Assembly (NCBI GenBank): GCA_024401535.1
Contig: JAKSKX010000018.1
Coordinates: 1 to 48,227, forward strand
Length of the DNA: 48,227 bases
Reading direction: 5' to 3'
Source of the DNA: Paludibacteraceae bacterium
Lineage (GTDB): Bacteria; Bacteroidota; Bacteroidia; Bacteroidales; Paludibacteraceae
A model generated the notes under the pieces. That model was not told the DNA's origin and made no database searches. It worked only from the letters and a program-made list of their open reading frames with translations. Of this stretch, positions 18,306 to 25,979 are shown piece after piece. Within the stretch, counting starts at the first letter, position 1. Each line of letters opens with the position of its first letter. A program made the position numbers and the translations under genes.

Positions 18306-19145
18306 CTAAATTTTGTTTTTTGAGAAATATCTCATGATAAATCTTCCTGTCAGGCTCAATATTAGTATTATTATTGTCAAAACCAGTGCTGCTGCGTATG
18401 CTCTGTTCTGGACTTCCTCATACGGTGAAGACAGCTGAAAGAATACGGCAAGGGGAAGTGTCGCCGCCTTGTCTGACAGAGATTCCGGAATGTAGTCTGT
18501 AAAACCTGCCGTGAACATTACACCGGCCGCATCTCCCATCGCCCTGCCTACAGAAAGCAGAGTTGCTGTTGCAATGGCCGGAGCAATCTGCCTTACAACG
18601 ACACCTATTGTCTCTATTTTTGTAGCGCCGAGTGAATAGGCGGCTTCGAGAAGTTCCTTCGGTATTGTTCGGGCAACTTCGTCCATGCTTCTTATTAGAA
18701 TTGGCACTATTAGCAGTGTTTCCACAATTATACCTCCCAACAGCGAGGCTTTGATTCCCATAATAATCATTATTGTGAAGGCAAACGCACCATACACAAT
18801 GCTTGGAATGCCGAACAGAACATCGTATGCCAGGCGGGCGATGTAGCCAAACCTTGAGTCACTTTTCAAGTAAACATTCAAATAGAAAACTACGGGAATG
18901 CTGATTATGAGACCTATGAATGTTGCGCCCAGAACAATATAGACTGAACCGACAATGGCATTGAGGAAACCGCCGTCTTTCCCTATGTAATAGCCTGAGC
19001 CTGGCAAAGAGCTTACCATTTCCCAAGTAATTACAGGAAATCCCTTCGAGGCTATGCTCCAAAGCACACTTATTACCAAACTCGCCACAATTAGCAGCGA
19101 AAGATACATCAGTACCTTAAAAATCTTTTCTTCCAAGTATTTCAT
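18306..19145 (-). CDS. PstA-like ABC transporter permease (inferred sulfate uptake)
   Basis: A 279-residue inner-membrane permease with about six hydrophobic helices and the permease-ATPase coupling loop EAAYSLGATKIETI (EAA motif, about 168-181). Similarity is to PstA of phosphate importers. It is inferred to carry sulfate rather than phosphate because it sits in one transcription unit with cysK and trxB under the sulfur-regulon operator, and its neighbours encode sulfate reduction. No phoU or phosphate regulator is present. Direct proof of substrate is not in the sequence. Confidence 0.85.
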   Translation of the reverse strand: MKYLEEKIFKVLMYLSLLIVASLVISVLWSIASKGFPVITWEMVSSLPGSGYYIGKDGGFLNAIVGSVYIVLGATFIGLIISIPVVFYLNVYLKSDSRFGYIARLAYDVLFGIPSIVYGAFAFTIMIIMGIKASLLGGIIVETLLIVPILIRSMDEVARTIPKELLEAAYSLGATKIETIGVVVRQIAPAIATATLLSVGRAMGDAAGVMFTAGFTDYIPESLSDKAATLPLAVFFQLSSPYEEVQNRAYAAALVLTIIILILSLTGRFIMRYFSKNKI

Positions 19146-19170
19146 AGTCTGTTGTTTACAATGAATATGT

Positions 19171-20055
19171 TTATTTCTGAGTCAACGTCCTTAAATAGAG
19201 TCTTGCGCCCAGGTTGAATGCCACAACAATGATGAACAGCAGGAATGCAGCGAACATCAATGCTGACTCGTACAGCGGCAAAGAAAGCATTTCCCCGTAG
19301 TTGTGTGCAATAAGCGAGGGAATAGGGTAGCAGGCGTCAAGCAGCGAACCCGGAATAATGTGCAGGTTGCCGCAGACCATCATCACGGCTATAGTCTCGC
19401 CAAGCGCACGGCTAAGCGCAAGAACAACAGAGGCAATGATTCCCGGAAGCCCTTTCCTCAGCACAACATATTTTGTTGTCTGCCACCTTGTTGCGCCAAG
19501 GGCTAGAGAAGATTCTCTGAGGTCGATGCCGATGTTGCCGAAAATCTCTATGAACAGGCTTATTAGCAGAGGAAGCACCATGATGCTTAGCACAATGCCG
19601 CCCGAAAGCAGAGTGTAGCCTGAAGTTGATTTCCCGACAGCAGGGCCGACTATGTCGCTTATGAACGGCACAACTATCAAAGTTCCCCAAACGCCATATA
19701 TTACCGATGGCAGAGAGGCGAGAATGTCAAGCAGAGGATAGACGAACCTTCTTACTGCGCTTCTCATGTATTCGGTTAGCAGTACCGACATTAGCAGCGA
19801 AATTGGTAAAGCTATAATCATTGCAACGCCTGTAACGTAAAAAGTTCCTGCAATGAAGGCAAGAAAGCCGAACTTGTTCTGCATCGGCTTCCATTCCGAT
19901 GTCGTCAGCAAATCATGCCATGAATGCTGTGCCAGTACGTCGCTTGACTTTAACCACAGCCCTATTGCCATCGCAACGACTAGCACCAGAGAAACGAAGG
20001 TGAATGTTGTCATTATTCCTCCTGCAACTTTGTCTTTAGCTATTCTGTACGTCAT
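19171..20055 (-). CDS. PstC-like ABC transporter permease (inferred sulfate uptake)
   Basis: A 294-residue inner-membrane permease with six helices. The coupling loop RESSLALGATRWQTTKYV (about 190-205) and SLPSVIYGVWG are characteristic of PstC. It is the first gene of the pstC-pstA-cysK-trxB unit. The -7 box lies about 60 bp upstream and the palindromic operator about 115 bp upstream. The ATPase partner is on the opposite strand across this shared control region. Phosphate transport remains the alternative, but the context argues for sulfate. Confidence 0.88.
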   Translation of the reverse strand: MTYRIAKDKVAGGIMTTFTFVSLVLVVAMAIGLWLKSSDVLAQHSWHDLLTTSEWKPMQNKFGFLAFIAGTFYVTGVAMIIALPISLLMSVLLTEYMRSAVRRFVYPLLDILASLPSVIYGVWGTLIVVPFISDIVGPAVGKSTSGYTLLSGGIVLSIMVLPLLISLFIEIFGNIGIDLRESSLALGATRWQTTKYVVLRKGLPGIIASVVLALSRALGETIAVMMVCGNLHIIPGSLLDACYPIPSLIAHNYGEMLSLPLYESALMFAAFLLFIIVVAFNLGARLYLRTLTQK

Positions 20056-20117
20056 AATCCCTTTCTTTTTTATATGTATCGATTCTAATAGTTTTATTCG
20101 AACTTCATTTCGGAATG

Positions 20118-20239
20118 CAAAGTTACTGATGGTGAAAAAAGTGGGAAATCCCTTTGATAAGCGTTTCGTATCACTATTATATGTGATAAGAACTACATAT
20201 AAGTGTTATTGCCAATATTTTGCATTGGAAATAACTTTG
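20118..20239. promoter_or_regulatory. Bidirectional sulfur-regulon control region with one central palindrome
   Basis: The palindrome ATCACTATTATATGTGAT (20170-20187) is the centre. Leftwards (minus): 17 bp, GGGATTTC (20145-20152), 19 bp, TAACTTTG (20118-20125), driving pstC-pstA-cysK-trxB. Rightwards (plus): exactly the same 44 bp to TAACTTTG (20232-20239), driving the GT2-pstB-metY genes. At the place of GGGATTTC the plus strand has GTTATTGC (20205-20212, 5 of 8 identical), a weaker copy. One bound regulator could switch both transporter halves together. Confidence 0.85.
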
Positions 20240-20266
20240 CATCGAATTTTAACAAAAGGAATTGAC

Positions 20267-20884
20267 ATGATAAGCGTAATTGTAACATTAAAAAACAAAG
20301 AGAACACGATTATCTCTGCACTGCAGTCAATAGTGGCGCAGTCGGTTCAGAAGTGGGAAGCCGTTATTGTTGACAACGGTTCGACCGATGGAAGCGAATA
20401 TCAAGTGCGTTCGTACCTTATAGATAGGAGAATGAGATATTTAAAACTCGAAAAAGAGGTTTCTGTAGCCGAGGCAAGACAAAAAGGGCTGGAAATGACT
20501 TCCGGCGAGTGGGTTCTGTTTATGGACGGAAGTGATTACCTTGAAGTCAATGCTTTGGAAGCTCTCTATCTCAGCGTCAAAAAATATGGAACTTCTATCG
20601 CAGTTGGAAATTTTTCATTTATAAAAAGAGGAGAAAAGCAGATTCAGAATTTTATTCCGGAAGGCATAATTTCTGCCTCTCAGTTTAATAAAACAAGGCT
20701 TTTGATGGCTACTGGAACAACTTTGATGGGTCGCTCTGTTGCAACTAGACCTGAACTTTGGGAAACGTCTAACGTTGCCTATACAGACCATCTTGTGGTG
20801 ATTAACGGGGAGGGCGAACAACCGCTAATCAAGCCTCGTAGGGCTAGTTTATTCAGTCGTCTGTTCTCTTGGTTTAATAATTAA
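20267..20884 (+). CDS. Small GT2-like glycosyltransferase domain protein
   Basis: A 205-residue protein starting at ATG 20267 (MISVIVTLKN), 27 bp past the -7 box. It looks like the N-terminal GT-A core: VIVDNGSTDGS (about 33-43) binds the nucleotide. The metal-binding DxD site is altered to FMDGSD (about 85-90), and the usual C-terminal half is missing. It may be an inactive or repurposed GT2 fold. It is the first gene of the plus-strand sulfur unit, 12 bp before the pstB-like gene. Nothing in known sulfate assimilation explains it. Confidence 0.75.
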   Translation: MISVIVTLKNKENTIISALQSIVAQSVQKWEAVIVDNGSTDGSEYQVRSYLIDRRMRYLKLEKEVSVAEARQKGLEMTSGEWVLFMDGSDYLEVNALEALYLSVKKYGTSIAVGNFSFIKRGEKQIQNFIPEGIISASQFNKTRLLMATGTTLMGRSVATRPELWETSNVAYTDHLVVINGEGEQPLIKPRRASLFSRLFSWFNN

Positions 20885-20896
20885 AAAGTATTTGTT

Positions 20897-21724
20897 ATGA
20901 GCAGTTTTTTTCATAGAGCAGAAGCAAACGGGCAGTTTGACCCTACAAAAAAGTTTGAAATACTTGAGCATAATGGAATAGAGGTAAGCAACCTTAACGT
21001 CCACATCGGCAGCGCACATATTCTCAAAAATGTCAATGTAACAATACCAAAGAACAAGATTACCTGTATAATCGGTCCTTCGGGTTGTGGAAAGAGTACT
21101 TTGCTTCGTACTTTCAACCGCATAATCGACACTACCGAAGGCGTGAAAATAGAGGGCGACATTTTCCTTGGAACTCGTAACATCGTTAAGAGTCATGGCG
21201 CAGACCTCATTGAGCTGCGCAGACATATAGGTCTTGTGCCTCAGCGTCCTTGTCCATTGCCTATGTCAATCTTTGACAACATAGCTTACGGCTGTCGTAT
21301 TCATGGAATAAGCGGTAAAGAGAAGTTGAATGCTGTGGTTGAACATTACTTGAAAAGCATTGGTCTTTGGGACGAGGTTAAGGAGCGTCTGTCTTCACCT
21401 GCCGCTCGACTTTCCGGAGGTCAGCAACAGCGTCTGTGCCTTGCACGTTCGCTTGCAGTAGAACCTTCAGTTCTTTTGGCTGACGAGAGCACTTCGGCGC
21501 TTGACCCAATTTCATCAAAGAAAGTCGAACAGCTGTTGGTCGAACTGAAGCAGAACTACACAATCGTAATGGTTACGCACACACTTCAGCAGGCACAGCG
21601 AATTGCCGACAATGTCATTTTCATGTATCTTGGCGAGGTTGTCGAGCAGGGGCCTGCCAAAGAAATTTTCAATAATCCGCAGAATGAACTGACTCGCCGC
21701 TATTTGGATGGTGCTTTCAGTTAA
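20897..21724 (+). CDS. PstB-like ABC transporter ATPase (inferred sulfate uptake)
   Basis: A 275-residue ATPase with Walker A GPSGCGKST (about 60-68), Q-loop VPQRP, signature LSGGQQQR, Walker B VLLADEST and switch His (MVTHTLQQA). It belongs to the PstB type. It is separated from its permeases: they are transcribed to the left and this gene to the right, from one shared operator. The metY-like gene follows after 22 bp. Its link to sulfate is inferred from this arrangement. Confidence 0.9.
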   Translation: MSSFFHRAEANGQFDPTKKFEILEHNGIEVSNLNVHIGSAHILKNVNVTIPKNKITCIIGPSGCGKSTLLRTFNRIIDTTEGVKIEGDIFLGTRNIVKSHGADLIELRRHIGLVPQRPCPLPMSIFDNIAYGCRIHGISGKEKLNAVVEHYLKSIGLWDEVKERLSSPAARLSGGQQQRLCLARSLAVEPSVLLADESTSALDPISSKKVEQLLVELKQNYTIVMVTHTLQQAQRIADNVIFMYLGEVVEQGPAKEIFNNPQNELTRRYLDGAFS

Positions 21725-21746
21725 TAATAAGTAAAGTATAGTAAAG

Positions 21747-22955
21747 ATGGAATATACAGATCAACATTTAGATGAACTTCAGTGCGCAACTCTTGCGACT
21801 CTGACCAATTATCAGAAGCCTGACGCCTATGGTGCGTTGAGCATGCCTGTCTATCATTGTGCAAGCTACGAGTTTGCCACAGCCAAGGAGATGAGCGACG
21901 TTTTTTGCGGCAGAGTTCTTGACCCCGAGTATTCGCGCGTCATGAATCCGACCGTTACATTTTTCGAGAATCGTGTGAAGCTGCTTACCGGTGCGGCGAA
22001 TGTGTTTGCCTTTAACTGCGGCATGGCAGCCATCAGCAATGTGCTTTTTGCCCTTGCTTCACAGGGAAAAAATATCGTGACTTCAAGCCATCTGTTCGGA
22101 AACACAGTATCGTTCCTTAGAAACACTCTCGGCAATTTGGGTGTAGAGACAAGAGAAATAAACCTGCTTGACCGTGAGGCTGTAGAGAATGCCGTTGATG
22201 AAAACACGTGTGCCGTGTTCCTTGAAATCATAACAAATCCGCAGATGGAGGTTGCTGACCTTTCTATGCTGGCAGAGGTTGCGCATGCCAAGAATGTTCC
22301 ATTGGTTGCAGACACGACGCTCATTCCCTTCACGCAGTTTGACGGCAAGGCCTTGGGCATAGATGCCCAGGTAGTAAGCTCGACAAAGTACATTTCGGGC
22401 GGAGCGACTAGCCTTGGTGGTCTTGTCATCGACTACGGCACATTCCCAGTCATTAACCGCAGGATTCGCTACGAACTTCTGTTCAACTTGGGCGGCTACA
22501 TGACTCCGCACGCAGCGTATATGCAGACTGTGGGTTTGGAGACTCTTGAAGCACGCTACAAGGTTCATGCCTCGAACGCCCTTGAACTGGCGAAGCGCCT
22601 GCAAAATGTTCCCGAAATTAAGAGGGTGAACTACACTGGACTTCCCGACAACCCTTTTCACGAGATTGCGAGGAAGCAGTTCGGAGAAACTTCTGGTGCC
22701 ATGCTGACGATAGACCTCGAGGACAAGGCTTCGGCGTTGAATTTCATCAATAATTTGAAGGTGGTGCATAGGGCGAGCAATCTGTTCGACAACCGTTCTC
22801 TTGCCATTCATCCTGCTTCCACTATCTTTGGCCCTTTCTCCGGTTCGCAGCGTAGGGCGATGGACGTGCTTGACACTACAATCAGACTGTCAATAGGTTT
22901 GGAAAATATTGACGACATTTTTAATGACATTGTGCAGGCAGTCAGGGCTAAGTAG
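21747..22955 (+). CDS. metY: Cys/Met-metabolism PLP enzyme, probable O-acetylhomoserine sulfhydrylase
   Basis: A 402-residue enzyme with the PLP lysine in SSTKYISGGATSLGG (Lys214), YSRVMNPT, and a conserved C-terminal RLSIGLENIDDI. The family includes MetY, cystathionine gamma-synthase and gamma-lyase. MetY is favoured because the gene is co-regulated with sulfate reduction, and a carrier-protein/JAMM set like the homocysteine system of Wolinella is present in the island. It would make homocysteine from O-acetylhomoserine and sulfide. It is slightly shorter than most MetY proteins, so a gamma-synthase or lyase role is not excluded. It is last in the plus-strand unit. Confidence 0.75.
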   Translation: MEYTDQHLDELQCATLATLTNYQKPDAYGALSMPVYHCASYEFATAKEMSDVFCGRVLDPEYSRVMNPTVTFFENRVKLLTGAANVFAFNCGMAAISNVLFALASQGKNIVTSSHLFGNTVSFLRNTLGNLGVETREINLLDREAVENAVDENTCAVFLEIITNPQMEVADLSMLAEVAHAKNVPLVADTTLIPFTQFDGKALGIDAQVVSSTKYISGGATSLGGLVIDYGTFPVINRRIRYELLFNLGGYMTPHAAYMQTVGLETLEARYKVHASNALELAKRLQNVPEIKRVNYTGLPDNPFHEIARKQFGETSGAMLTIDLEDKASALNFINNLKVVHRASNLFDNRSLAIHPASTIFGPFSGSQRRAMDVLDTTIRLSIGLENIDDIFNDIVQAVRAK

Positions 22956-22975
22956 AACTGGCAGTATAAATATTT

Positions 22976-23019
22976 ATGTCTTGACAAGGAATTAATGAAA
23001 CCTTGCCAAGACATTTTTT
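22976..23019 (+). terminator. Terminator after the metY-like gene
   Basis: ATGTCTTG(A)CAAGG pairs with CCTTG(C)CAAGACAT and is followed by TTTTTT. It lies between convergent genes. Confidence 0.9.
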
Positions 23020-23036
23020 GTCAAATATATTTGCCC

Positions 23037-23702
23037 CTAAATATAGAATTCCGATTCGTCAATCAGTCCTGCACGAAGTGCATATTTGGTAGCGTCGTGG
23101 GCGCTGTTGATGTTGAGTTTTCGGAATATGTTCTTGCGGTGGGAATTTATTGTGTGTATGCTCGAAAATCGTTCTGCAGCAATCTCTTTGGTGGTTTTTC
23201 CCTGAGCTATAAGTTTCAGAACCTCGCGTTCCGTCTGCGTAAGGTCATCCTGGCGGCGCTCCTTTTCAATAGAATTGCGAAGAAGTATTTCTGTGGCGTG
23301 CTGGGAAATGTACCTTTTCCCCTGAATGGTATATTTGAAAGCTTCACGAAGTATGTCTGCCGGCGCATCCTTATAGACAACACCGATTCTGTCCGAGGAA
23401 TATAGAACGAATCGCAGGAAGTCCGGAGTCAGTTCGTCCGACAGCAGCAGAAAAGTGGAGTTCCTATGTTTCTCCACTAATAAAATCAGTTGTTCGGCAC
23501 TTTCAAGGTCAAAGAGGGTAAAGTCCAGAATAACTGCGGTTTCCCTTTCCTCCCTAAGAAAAGCAATTAGTTCGTTTTTGCCTGATGCGTGAAAGAATCT
23601 CGGCTGTTTTTCCGCATATTCGGGAAGACTGCCAATCATCAGCTCCGCACCGTATGCTGTAAGAGCCTGTTTGTCTGCTATTATAATATCCTCTGCTTTC
23701 AT
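23037..23702 (-). CDS. Orphan NarL/FixJ-type response regulator
   Basis: A 221-residue protein. The receiver-like domain (1-125) has the phospho-acceptor Asp60 (AVILDFTLFD) and the conserved Lys111 (VVYKDAP). The acidic pair near the N-terminus is reduced to one residue (IIIADKQ), so phosphorylation is plausible but not certain. The LuxR-type HTH (about 152-212) has LTQTEREVLKLIAQGKTTKEIA. No histidine kinase is nearby. It sits inside the sulfur island but has an ordinary promoter (23806-23835) without the palindrome. It is the only DNA-binding protein in the island and is thus the local candidate for the sulfur regulator. Confidence 0.85.
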   Translation of the reverse strand: MKAEDIIIADKQALTAYGAELMIGSLPEYAEKQPRFFHASGKNELIAFLREERETAVILDFTLFDLESAEQLILLVEKHRNSTFLLLSDELTPDFLRFVLYSSDRIGVVYKDAPADILREAFKYTIQGKRYISQHATEILLRNSIEKERRQDDLTQTEREVLKLIAQGKTTKEIAAERFSSIHTINSHRKNIFRKLNINSAHDATKYALRAGLIDESEFYI

Positions 23703-23974
23703 TATGAATCTTCTTTTGTCTTGACGAGCCTTTACATTATATTGTTGCCTGGGAAGTATTGTTTTTCGATAATTATATCGTTTTATTTCTCCCTATATTT
23801 TTGAGCAAAGTTATAAATAAAGAATTATATACAAATGACAAAGGGCAAATAAAGATAATAATTTTATATATTTCTTGATACATATTGCATTTATTCTAAA
23901 AATCAGATTTAACCCGGAACAATTTAGAATGTTAAAAAGAAAATATATTTTGTATTACCTCTGACATTTGTATT
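23703..23974. other. AT-rich leader and promoter region of the response-regulator gene
   Basis: About 270 bp. A promoter on the minus strand has TTTG (23832-23835), 18 bp, TAACTTTG (23806-23813). The leader is about 95 nt. There is no ATCAC-N8-GTGAT palindrome and no GNGATTTC element here, unlike the other island promoters. Confidence 0.65.
23806..23835 (-). promoter_or_regulatory. Housekeeping-type promoter of the response-regulator gene
   Basis: On the minus strand TTTG-N18-TAACTTTG. The normal -33 TTTG contrasts with TTTC in the sulfur-regulon promoters. Confidence 0.65.
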
Positions 23975-24010
23975 AAAAAAAAGCCCAGGTAGGTTGCGAA
24001 CTACCTGGGC
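23975..24010 (-). terminator. Terminator of the trxA-carrier-moeB-JAMM operon
   Basis: On the minus strand a perfect 10-bp stem GCCCAGGTAG/CTACCTGGGC with an 8-nt loop is followed by eight Ts. Confidence 0.95.
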
Positions 24011-24019
24011 GGAAAGGAA

Positions 24020-24532
24020 TTAAACTATAACGGGGAAACGAGTAACCTCCCCGTTCACTATTCGGAAGGCATTAATGACCGGCTGTCCAGCTGGCACATT
24101 AGGGCTTCCTGATAAGCCAGGAGAAAGAGAACAGATTAGATAGAGAGTGTTCGGGTCTAAAGCCAATCTCTTGTCTTCTTCAGAAGGGCGACTTGGCGAA
24201 GCCGGATGACTATGCCAGTTGCCGATGACCTTGAGCGCATTCTGTCGGGCATACTTTAATGCCGCGAACTGTTCCTTTGGCGCCATAGAGAAATGTTCCT
24301 CTGAATTGTCAATGTTTGTAAGAGGGTAGTTGTGCGTGATAAGAATCTCGCCATTCTCGTCAACCTCTCCCAAAGCATAACCGCAACTCTCTATTGGTGC
24401 GTCTTTTTGAGCTTGTGAAATGATTGATGAATAGGCTTCCTTGGTTATATGAATAACTTTGCCCGATTCTTTCCAACCATATAGGCTTGCTGGCGCATCT
24501 TCAATTTTTATATCTTGTTCTGCTTCTGTCAT
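24020..24532 (-). CDS. JAMM/MPN zinc peptidase of the sulfur-carrier system (HcyD/QbsD/Mec+-like)
   Basis: A 170-residue protein with a complete JAMM zinc site: Glu48 (PIESCGY), His107 and His109 (NWHSHP), Ser117 and Asp120 (SRPSEED). Bacterial relatives next to ThiS-like carriers either trim the carrier C-terminus to expose Gly-Gly (QbsD, HcyD) or release the amino acid formed on the carrier (Mec+ with CysO). The carrier here ends GGG-Gln-Phe, so trimming is a clear need. The gene is 3 bp after moeB and ends the operon. Product release is a second possible role. Confidence 0.88.
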   Translation of the reverse strand: MTEAEQDIKIEDAPASLYGWKESGKVIHITKEAYSSIISQAQKDAPIESCGYALGEVDENGEILITHNYPLTNIDNSEEHFSMAPKEQFAALKYARQNALKVIGNWHSHPASPSRPSEEDKRLALDPNTLYLICSLSPGLSGSPNVPAGQPVINAFRIVNGEVTRFPVIV

Positions 24533-24535
24533 TTC

Positions 24536-25345
24536 TTAATGTTTTTTTAAGTCACAAGTTGCCTGCTCATAGTCGATTAGCTCAGTAAGTGTAGGGTTGT
24601 CTCCACATAGCTTGCAACGGTGGTTGTGACGAATGTTAGTCTTGCGGAAATCCATAGTCTTGGCGTTGAAAGTCAGAAGTTTGTCTGTCAACAGCTCTCC
24701 CACTCCAGTGATGTATTTCAGCGTTTCGGCAGCCTGAATTGTGCCCAACATTCCTGCAATCGCTCCCAATACACCTGCCTGAGAACAAGTAGGCACTGCG
24801 TTAGGAGGAGGTGGTGTGCCGAACACACAGCGGTAGCATGCCGAACCCGGAACGTGTGTGAAGGTTTGTCCCTCGAAGCGAAGAATTCCACCGTGGCTGA
24901 ACGGTTTGCCAGCCATTACACAAGTGTCGTTAATCAGGAACTTTACCGGGAAATTGTCAGTTCCGTCTATTATGAAATCGTAGTCCTTGATAATGTCAAG
25001 CGCATTGTTTGCCATCAAAAGGTCTTGAATGGCATTTACCTTGACATTTGGATTTATTGCAAGCATCTTTTCCTTTGCAGAGATGACTTTTGGCACGTCC
25101 ACGTCCTTAGTGAAGTGAATTACCTGACGCTGAAGGTTTGAAAGGTCAACAACGTCACCGTCAATGATTCCGATAGTGCCTACACCGGCAGCTGCTAGGT
25201 AAAGAGCTACGGGTGCGCCAAGTCCACCGGCACCAACCACAAGGACTTTGGCCTCCTTTATTTTTTCTTGTCCCTCTACACCGACATCCTGAAGCAGAAT
25301 GTGACGGCTGTATCTGACAAGTTCTTCTTCTGAAAAATCAAACAT
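24536..25345 (-). CDS. MoeB/ThiF-type carrier-activating enzyme
   Basis: A 269-residue adenylyltransferase with RYSRH (11-15), the ATP site GAGGLGAP (38-45), DLSNLQRQ (67-74), two zinc-binding CxxC pairs (Cys170/173, Cys244/247) and a conserved Cys187 (PTCSQAGVLG). It adenylates the C-terminal glycine of a ThiS/MoaD-like protein so that sulfur can replace AMP. No rhodanese domain is fused. With the carrier 41 bp upstream, the JAMM peptidase downstream and no thiamine or molybdopterin genes around, its role here is inferred to be cysteine or homocysteine sulfur transfer. Confidence 0.9.
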   Translation of the reverse strand: MFDFSEEELVRYSRHILLQDVGVEGQEKIKEAKVLVVGAGGLGAPVALYLAAAGVGTIGIIDGDVVDLSNLQRQVIHFTKDVDVPKVISAKEKMLAINPNVKVNAIQDLLMANNALDIIKDYDFIIDGTDNFPVKFLINDTCVMAGKPFSHGGILRFEGQTFTHVPGSACYRCVFGTPPPPNAVPTCSQAGVLGAIAGMLGTIQAAETLKYITGVGELLTDKLLTFNAKTMDFRKTNIRHNHRCKLCGDNPTLTELIDYEQATCDLKKH

Positions 25346-25348
25346 AAC

Positions 25349-25385
25349 AATAATTATGAATTATGCATTATACATTATGAATTGA
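25349..25385. repeat. AT-rich intergenic repeat unit
   Basis: Copies of ATTATGAATTATGCATTA and CATTATGAATTG fill the gap between the carrier and moeB genes. The same sequence type occurs at 8411-8632 and 38373-38400. Confidence 0.55.
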
Positions 25386-25386
25386 A

Positions 25387-25599
25387 TTAGAACTGGCCGC
25401 CACCCATGAAGTAAAGGAAGTCAACCGAGTCGCCTTCGTTAATTTGAAGTGTGTCGAAATCCTCTCGCTCGACAAACTCCTCGTTAATTTGAATGCTCAC
25501 CATCTCAGGCTGGAACACCTTGTTTGCCTTGATAAGTTCAGAAAGAGTCAAAGGTAGCTGAACTTCCTGCTCTTCGCCGTTTACTATGATTTTTGCCAT
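25387..25599 (-). CDS. ThiS/MoaD-like sulfur-carrier protein with masked C-terminus
   Basis: A 70-residue beta-grasp protein (MAKIIVNGEEQEVQ, ending FLYFMGGGQF). ThiS and MoaD end at Gly-Gly. Here two residues, Gln69 and Phe70, follow the glycines (66-68), so the protein cannot be adenylated until they are removed. The same design is known for QbsE (two extra residues) and HcyS, which are trimmed by JAMM peptidases. The activating enzyme and a JAMM peptidase are in the same operon. Inferred job: carry sulfide as a C-terminal thiocarboxylate to MetY-like or CysK enzymes. Confidence 0.88.
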   Translation of the reverse strand: MAKIIVNGEEQEVQLPLTLSELIKANKVFQPEMVSIQINEEFVEREDFDTLQINEGDSVDFLYFMGGGQF

Positions 25600-25617
25600 G
25601 TCTTTTTCGTTTTTGGG

Positions 25618-25935
25618 TTATAGATATTTGTCGATAGTTGAAGCAATCTTTAGCTTGTTCACAGCACCAGTAAGCTTGTCAACCACTTCTCCGTTCTTGA
25701 TGAAAAGAATTGTAGGAATGCTCTGAACTCCATATTTTTCTGTCAGAGCCTCGTTGTTTTCTGCGTTGCACTTGCCTACAACGGCTTTGCCTTCGTATTC
25801 CTCTGCAACCTGGGCAATGATTGGGGCAAGCCTCTGGCAAGGTCCGCACCATGTAGCCCAAAAGTCAATCACAACCAACTTGTCAGTGGAAGTTACCTCT
25901 GCGTGGTTGTCTTCTGTAATCTTTAATTCTGCCAT
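25618..25935 (-). CDS. trxA: Thioredoxin
   Basis: A 105-residue protein with the active site WCGPC (Cys30, Cys33), typical length and fold. It reduces disulfides and is the usual electron donor of APS/PAPS reductase. It is the first gene of the trxA-carrier-moeB-JAMM operon under a sulfur-regulon promoter (25980-26049), so it is probably the dedicated donor for CysH, recharged by the TrxB of 16354-17316. Confidence 0.95.
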   Translation of the reverse strand: MAELKITEDNHAEVTSTDKLVVIDFWATWCGPCQRLAPIIAQVAEEYEGKAVVGKCNAENNEALTEKYGVQSIPTILFIKNGEVVDKLTGAVNKLKIASTIDKYL

Positions 25936-25979
25936 TTTGTCTAATTCCTTTTAGTTTCTAACTCGTTTTATTTACAATG

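Noticed and set aside
20170-20187. CRP-type site (TGTGA-N6-TCACA)
   Set aside because: The half-sites face the other way (ATCAC...GTGAT) and the spacing differs; the CRP consensus does not fit.
19853-20266. Upstream extension of the GT2-like gene to 343 codons
   Set aside because: The extension would run through the pstC gene and the shared control region; the GT2 core begins at ATG 20267, just after the -7 box.
18306-21724. Plain phosphate (pst) operon
   Set aside because: Sequence type is Pst-like, but genes are interwoven with cysK, trxB and metY and carry the sulfur operator; phoU and phosphate regulators are missing. Kept as the alternative, not the call.
22083-22811. 242-codon minus-strand frame inside the metY-like gene
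   Set aside because: The plus-strand gene has intact PLP motifs; the antisense frame looks like no protein and has no promoter.
24020-25599. Thiamine or molybdopterin biosynthesis genes
   Set aside because: ThiS/MoaD-like and MoeB/ThiF-like proteins are present, but no thiG, thiH, thiC, moaE or moaC; the JAMM peptidase and the sulfur context fit amino-acid sulfur transfer better.
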